Shown here: one piece after another, positions 4,068 through 5,143 of the stretch | Layout of the letters: each line of letters begins with the position of its first letter | How positions within the stretch are numbered: position 1 is the stretch's first letter | Assembly: GCA_014858325.1 (NCBI GenBank) | Contig: RKCM01000150.1 | Span: forward strand, 1-5,143 | Length of the DNA: 5,143 bases | Source of the DNA: Oscillospiraceae bacterium | GTDB taxonomy: Bacteria > Bacillota > Clostridia > Oscillospirales > Ruminococcaceae | Direction of reading: 5' to 3' | Position numbers and translations under genes: made by a program | The notes under the pieces: model-generated | Database searches by the model: none | What the model was told of the DNA's origin: nothing | The model's input: the letters and a program-made list of their open reading frames with translations, nothing else

Positions 4068-5087
4068 ATGAAACGAAACCATTGTGCCTTTTGGGGCTTT
4101 GTGCTGGCGGCGGCGCTGCTGTTGGCAGGCTGTGGCAGGGCTGACTCCGGCAGCACGAGCGGCAGTTCCAGTACCGGCTCCTCGGCCGGCGCCAGCCAGA
4201 CCGCCGCCTGGAAAACGGGCCTTGGCGTGCTGACGGAAGCCTCCGACAGCGGCCGCACCGGCAAGATCCATACCGTTGCCGCCGCTGTCCTGCTGGACGG
4301 TGAGGGGAAGCTCCTGGACGTGACCTTTGACGAGCTGGAAGCATCCATTTCTGCCGACGGCAGCGGTGCCGTCTCCATGCCCACCGATCTCCGCACCAAG
4401 CGCCAGAAAGGGGCCGACTACCCGCTGGCTGAGGCGTCCTCCCTGAAAAAAGGCTGGACGGAACAGGCCGATGCCTTTGCAAGCTATCTCAAAGGGATGA
4501 CGGCGGAGCAGATCGCCCATCTGGAGACCGATGAAGCGGGCAAAGCAAAGGACGCCGACCTGCTCTCCCACTGCACCATCGCGGTGGAGCAGTACCGCCG
4601 CGCCGTTGAAAAAGCCTGCACCAACGCCGATGTTCTGGGCGCGGCCAAGGGCGACCGGGTGGGCCTTGGCATCGAGGTGAAGAACGCGTCGTCCGACGTC
4701 ACCGCCACCGATGACAAGGACGTGAACGCCCAGCTGGACGTGACCATCGTGGCCCTCACCGCCGACAGCGACGGCCGGGTGACCAGCGCCGTGGGCGATA
4801 TGGTGGAGCCCGCCCTCACCGTGGGGTCCGATGGCGGCGTGGTGGCCCCGGATACCGTCCGCTCCAAGCTGGAACAGGGGGACGACTACGGAATGCGGGG
4901 CGCTTCCTCCCTCGGCAAAGAGTGGTACGAGCACAGCCAGGGCTTTTGCTCCTACCTGAAGGGCAAGACCGCCGCCCAGCTGGCCCACCTGCCTACCGAT
5001 GGCTCCGACGCCGACCTGGCCGCGCTGTGCACCATCGACGTGACCGATCTGGAAAAGGCGGCGGAGAAGGCGCTGAAACACAACTGA
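4068..5087 (+). CDS. Lipoprotein with two tandem copies of one domain, function unknown
   Basis: 339-residue predicted exported lipoprotein. Signal peptide: MKRNH basic start, hydrophobic 7-20, lipobox L19-A-G-C22, so Cys22 would be lipidated and anchored on the outer face of the membrane. A Ser/Gly/Thr-rich linker (27-45) follows. The rest is a duplication: repeat 1 about 51-187 and repeat 2 about 199-336. Matching blocks are GLG (51 and 199), a beta-rich stretch with LDVTFDELE and LDVTIVALT, KxxxGADY and KLEQGDDYG, ASSLKKGW and ASSLGKEW (123 and 279), SYLKGMTAEQIAHL and SYLKGKTAAQLAHL (139 and 295), DADL and CTI. Repeat 2 keeps the YGM..AS..GKEWYE pattern I associate with a Clostridia family resembling FMN-binding domains; repeat 1 has drifted. 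No flavin attachment motif is evident. It may share transcripts with cls and ends before a strong terminator. Lipoprotein and duplication are secure; ligand unknown. Confidence 0.88.
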   Translation: MKRNHCAFWGFVLAAALLLAGCGRADSGSTSGSSSTGSSAGASQTAAWKTGLGVLTEASDSGRTGKIHTVAAAVLLDGEGKLLDVTFDELEASISADGSGAVSMPTDLRTKRQKGADYPLAEASSLKKGWTEQADAFASYLKGMTAEQIAHLETDEAGKAKDADLLSHCTIAVEQYRRAVEKACTNADVLGAAKGDRVGLGIEVKNASSDVTATDDKDVNAQLDVTIVALTADSDGRVTSAVGDMVEPALTVGSDGGVVAPDTVRSKLEQGDDYGMRGASSLGKEWYEHSQGFCSYLKGKTAAQLAHLPTDGSDADLAALCTIDVTDLEKAAEKALKHN

Positions 5088-5098
5088 ATCCACACACC

Positions 5099-5143
5099 AA
5101 GAGGGGAGCCCCACAGGCTCCTCTTTTTTTTTTTTTTTTTTTT
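5099..5143 (+). terminator. Intrinsic terminator after the lipoprotein gene, with a 20-T tract
   Basis: GGAGCC (5105-5110) pairs with GGCTCC (5116-5121) around a CCACA loop. The stem extends outward through 5104-5099 with the first bases of the T-run, using two G-U pairs. It begins 11 bp after the lipoprotein stop codon. The T-run (5124-5143) is 20 bases and reaches the window edge, far longer than termination needs; its true length is uncertain. Confidence 0.88.

Noticed and set aside
4165..4200. Simple-sequence repeat encoding the Ser/Gly linker after the lipobox
   Set aside because: Codons vary (AGC, AGT, TCC, TCG, GGC), so it is a low-complexity linker typical of lipoproteins, not a phase-variable DNA repeat.
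4041..5114. Minus-strand open frame of about 357 codons antisense to the lipoprotein gene
   Set aside because: The plus strand has a lipobox, a Shine-Dalgarno, an internal duplication and a terminator. This frame begins in the terminator stem and looks like an antisense shadow.

Overview
The window looks like a piece of a GC-rich, low-copy chromosomal region from an anaerobic Clostridia-type gut bacterium. A Faecalibacterium-like member of the Oscillospiraceae/Ruminococcaceae is my best guess. That guess rests on the high GC of the coding regions, Firmicutes-type Shine-Dalgarno sites (AAGGAGG, AAAAGGAG), intrinsic terminators with U-tracts, and families common in that group (DUF1836, DUF1653, DegV, a two-HKD cardiolipin synthase, a duplicated-domain lipoprotein). 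It is recall and inference, not a database result.

Layout: (1) 1-351 (+) is the C-terminal end of peptide chain release factor 2 (prfB), cut by the window edge. (2) 368-467 holds two adjacent hairpin terminators between convergent genes. (3) 466-1278 (-) is a two-gene operon reading leftward: a DUF1836 putative HTH regulator followed 15 bp later by a small DUF1653 protein. (4) 1279-1456 is a divergent promoter region with near-consensus sigma-A promoters on both strands; the minus-strand promoter places its start point on the ATG of the DUF1836 gene, predicting a leaderless mRNA. (5) 1457-2287 (+) is a DegV/FakB-like fatty-acid-binding protein. (6) 2288-2481 carries a ~100-nt, highly base-paired multibranch structure bounded by an inverted repeat, then a promoter. 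(7) 2482-4008 (+) is cardiolipin synthase with both HKD motifs. (8) 4068-5087 (+) is a lipoprotein made of two diverged copies of one domain, followed by an intrinsic terminator whose U-tract is a 20-T run ending the window.

The DegV, Cls and lipoprotein genes share a strand and a loose envelope/lipid theme: DegV-family proteins carry acyl chains into phospholipid metabolism, Cls condenses phospholipids, and the lipoprotein is membrane-anchored. The divergent DUF1836 protein is a candidate local regulator. No mobile-element gene, CRISPR array, tRNA or rRNA was seen. The least explained items are the structured element at 2296-2397, the leaderless start at 1278, the self-complementary ribosome-binding site at 715-727, and the duplicated lipoprotein.
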